Source: Blastocatellia bacterium (GTDB lineage Bacteria; Acidobacteriota; Blastocatellia; Pyrinomonadales; Pyrinomonadaceae). Taken from it: DNA of 7,537 bases. The position numbers were made by a program, and so were the translations under genes. Of the stretch, positions 6,267-7,537 are shown one piece after another; positions within the stretch are counted from its first letter, which is position 1; each line of letters begins with the position of its first letter. Below the pieces are notes generated by a model. That model was given only the letters and a program-made list of their open reading frames with translations. It did not search any database and was not told where the DNA came from. The DNA lies in assembly GCA_003175865.1 (NCBI GenBank), contig PSRF01000165.1, positions 1 through 7,537 of the forward strand, given 5' to 3'.

Positions 6267-6671
6267 ATGGCAGACACCCCCACCGTCAACCGGAGTTATT
6301 ACAACTGCAATGATTGTCCAGCATACTGTTGTTCGATCTACGAGCGGGTTCAAGTAACCCCTCGCGACGTTAGACGACTGGCGAAGCACTTTGGCATTAC
6401 TGAAGAAGAAGCTAGTTCACGCTACACAAAGATGTATGCGAAAGAACGTGTGCTGCGACGTAAAGCCGATCCGCTATTTGGGCAGGCGTGCCAGTTTCTC
6501 GATCCACAGACCCGCGGGTGTACTATCTATCACGCGAGACCGGCAGTTTGTCGCGAGTATCCCGACACAATTCGTTGTGCGTATTATGACTTGCTAAAAT
6601 TCGAGCGTAACCAGCAGGACGACGTGAATGTCGTGCCGCTCGTGAAGATTACATTTCGAAACGGAAAATAA
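6267..6671 (+). CDS. YkgJ-type CxxCxxxCC cysteine-cluster protein
   Basis: 134 residues. The N-terminal cluster C14xxC17xxxC21C22 and the later C75 ('CQFLD'), C85 ('CTIYHARPAVC'), C95 ('CREYP') and C104 fit the YkgJ/CxxCxxCC family, annotated as putative zinc- or iron-chelating proteins. The biochemical role of the family is not settled. The ATG at 6267 has a purine-rich GAGAGGG about 10 nt upstream, in the 18-nt gap after the DHS-like gene, so the two are very probably co-transcribed. No membrane segment or signal peptide is seen. Confidence 0.9.
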   Translation: MADTPTVNRSYYNCNDCPAYCCSIYERVQVTPRDVRRLAKHFGITEEEASSRYTKMYAKERVLRRKADPLFGQACQFLDPQTRGCTIYHARPAVCREYPDTIRCAYYDLLKFERNQQDDVNVVPLVKITFRNGK

Positions 6672-6672
6672 A

Positions 6673-6809
6673 GGATTTTGATTTTCGATTTTTGATTGCG
6701 GTTATGGGAAGGTTGTGGTTCGGATTATTAGCTGACAACCTTTTCCCGATTTCTGTGATCAGAACCAAAGTAACGCAAATCGAAAATCAGAAATCGGAAA
6801 TCAAAAATC
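6673..6809. repeat. AT-rich compound inverted repeat, family C
   Basis: The gap between the YkgJ-type gene and the next gene is nearly filled by nested inverted repeats. TGATTTTCGATTT (6679-6691) is the exact complement of 6777-6789, and the arms extend outwards with small insertions. An inner hairpin pairs GGGAAGGTTGT (6706-6716) with ACAACC..TTCCC (6735-6747). The right arm is built from short units of the form AAATCNN or AAAATCNN repeated about five times between 6777 and 6810. It starts two bases after the upstream stop and ends 6 bp before the next ATG. It could act as a bidirectional structure or be a mobile repeat. Confidence 0.65.
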
Positions 6810-6815
6810 ACGATC

Positions 6816-7037
6816 ATGGAAGACTTTCTCTCAAAATTAATCGGCAAGAAGTTAGACGTTTACTGCGGTGGTTCTTCGAGTCTGCGCGGGGATGTCATCA
6901 AAGTTGAACGTGGAGTTCTGTACCTTCGCGATGAGGACGGAAAGCATTGTTATATTGCGGTCGATAAGATTGTTGTGGTGTGGGAGGCGCGCGACGATGA
7001 TCACCATGCCGGATTTGTTCCCCCAAATGTCCGATAA
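6816..7037 (+). CDS. Small protein of unknown function, possibly Sm-like
   Basis: 73 residues. The first ~57 look like a small five-stranded beta fold: 'LIGKKLDVYCGG', 'LRGDVIKVERGVLYLRD', 'KHCYIAVDKIVVVWE'. This pattern (G-K-x-V at the start, a G-x-V-x-x-V turn, a hydrophobic closing strand) resembles Sm-like small beta barrels and short uncharacterised proteins I recall in environmental bacteria. RNA or protein binding is only a suggestion. The last ~16 residues are polar and include 'DDDHH'. The ATG at 6816 lacks a clear Shine-Dalgarno and follows the family C repeat. The final codons and stop (7028-7037) lie in the left arm of repeat D, so the tail may be repeat-derived. Confidence 0.75.
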   Translation: MEDFLSKLIGKKLDVYCGGSSSLRGDVIKVERGVLYLRDEDGKHCYIAVDKIVVVWEARDDDHHAGFVPPNVR

Positions 7038-7148
7038 GCTTTAGCTTGTCGTTGACTCTCGTCACATTCAACCTGGACCGCAACAACTGACTTGCTCTAT
7101 CAAGGTGTTTTCTACCTAATGTCACCGACAAGCTGACGCTATCGGACA
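7028..7148. repeat. 121-bp palindromic element, family D
   Basis: The left arm 7028-7056 begins TGTCCGATAAGC and ends AGCTTGTCGTTGAC. The right arm 7121-7148 is its reverse complement with a few differences, beginning GTCACCGACAAGCT and ending ATCGGACA. The intervening ~64 nt have no coding capacity. The left arm contains the stop codon of the 6816-7037 gene, and the right arm ends next to the terminator at 7149-7178. The size and sharp TGTCCGATA ends fit a MITE-like insertion. Confidence 0.75.
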
Positions 7149-7178
7149 ATAAAAAAGCCGGGCCTGTTGAGGCCCGGT
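7149..7178 (-). terminator. Rho-independent terminator for the NlpC/P60 gene
   Basis: On the minus strand, CCGGGCCT, loop CAAC, AGGCCCGG, then CTTTTTTAT. The stem is 7158-7165 with 7170-7177 and the T run is the complement of 7151-7156. It lies 27 bp after the stop at 7206-7208. On the plus strand the stem is followed only by TATTT, so it may also weakly end transcription from the left. Confidence 0.9.
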
Positions 7179-7205
7179 ATTTACGTTACCAAGTGGACTG
7201 ATTCC

Positions 7206-7537
7206 TTAGTCAGCTATCGGCGCCGGCAATGGCACGCGTCGGAACCCGTCAATCCTAGCGGTCCAGTAATCATTAAAAGGTGAATAGACAACACCGTGAT
7301 GGCGCGATGCGTGATAGAAGCCGTGCTCATCCGCCACGACTCCAACATGGGCCAGTCCACTAAAGAACACCAATGTCCCAAACTTGTACTGCTCTCCTGG
7401 TGCGGGAGCATCAAATCGCGCAAACAACGTACGCGCGCTACCTCTTTCAAAATTGATTCCTACTGACTGAAAGATACTCCAAACAAACCCCGAGCAATCG
7501 AATGCATTTGGACCGGTGGCACCCCAGGAGTAGCGTG
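7206..7537 (-). CDS. NlpC/P60-family cell-wall peptidase, C-terminal part (5' end outside window)
   Basis: The frame is open from the right edge (first whole codon 7535-7533) to the TAA at 7208-7206, giving 109 visible residues. It begins inside the catalytic domain: 'YSWGATGPNAFDCSGFVW' carries the nucleophile cysteine (codon 7496-7494), 'LAHVGVVAD' the catalytic histidine (codon 7349-7347), and 'FYHASRHHGVV' the third polar residue. The domain closes with 'YWTARIDGFRRVPLP'. NlpC/P60 enzymes cleave peptide bonds in peptidoglycan stems, usually D-Glu to meso-diaminopimelate, and act outside the cytoplasm. The signal peptide and any wall-binding SH3 or LysM domains would be beyond the window. 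It is convergent with the left-hand genes and has its own terminator. A TTG near 7427 is internal and not the start. Confidence 0.93.
   Translation of the reverse strand, partial: RYSWGATGPNAFDCSGFVWSIFQSVGINFERGSARTLFARFDAPAPGEQYKFGTLVFFSGLAHVGVVADEHGFYHASRHHGVVYSPFNDYWTARIDGFRRVPLPAPIAD

Noticed and set aside
6692..6907. Plus-strand open frame running from the family C repeat into the small possible Sm-like gene
   Set aside because: Its first half is repeat sequence and its second half is out of frame with the coherent 6816-7037 protein.
7214..7450. Second minus-strand frame over the NlpC/P60 gene
   Set aside because: The other frame contains the full NlpC/P60 catalytic motifs and is open to the window edge.

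Overview
The window looks like ordinary chromosome from a free-living bacterium. It carries housekeeping genes (holA, rpsT, a PhoH-family ATPase gene, ybeY) and accessory genes (a CNNM/CBS protein, two cysteine-cluster proteins, a deoxyhypusine-synthase-like enzyme, a small possible Sm-like protein, an NlpC/P60 peptidase). Gene order, roughly half G+C, frequent weak or absent Shine-Dalgarno sequences and several families of short palindromic repeats would fit Acidobacteriota (Blastocatellia-like). That placement is inference; no rRNA or other taxonomic marker is present.

Layout. Bases 1-584 are the 3' part of holA (+). It meets, tail to tail with a 12-bp overlap, a conserved protein of unknown function (989-573, -). 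Behind that gene's ribosome binding site lies a 95-bp palindromic element (1001-1095), then the rpsT terminator (1095-1130) and rpsT (1422-1153, -), with a near-consensus promoter at 1524-1496. After an intergenic region, the + strand carries the PhoH-family gene (1799-2752) and ybeY (2768-3175), a common bacterial pair tied to RNA and ribosome maturation. After a gap with one palindromic repeat comes a CNNM/CBS/CorC membrane protein (3441-4745), whose stop codon overlaps the start of a CWC-type cysteine-rich protein (4745-4966). A second, inverted copy of the same repeat (5015-5088) runs almost to the start of a deoxyhypusine-synthase-like enzyme (5094-6248), followed 18 bp later by a YkgJ-type cysteine-cluster protein (6267-6671). 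An AT-rich palindromic spacer (6673-6809) leads to a 73-residue possible Sm-like protein (6816-7037), whose last codons lie inside another palindromic element (7028-7148). A strong minus-strand terminator (7149-7178) ends an NlpC/P60 gene that enters from the right edge (7537-7206).

How it fits together. The PhoH-family protein and YbeY are expected to act in RNA processing and ribosome quality control, next to a ribosomal protein gene. The CNNM/CBS protein probably belongs to metal-ion transport or its control, and the two cysteine-cluster proteins probably bind metal. The DHS-like enzyme keeps the catalytic lysine but not the eukaryotic histidine pair, which suggests polyamine chemistry rather than eIF5A modification. 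I see no defence system, CRISPR array, prophage or transposase. The most unusual things here are the density of palindromic repeats (five elements, four families, nearly all gene borders) and the DHS-like enzyme.
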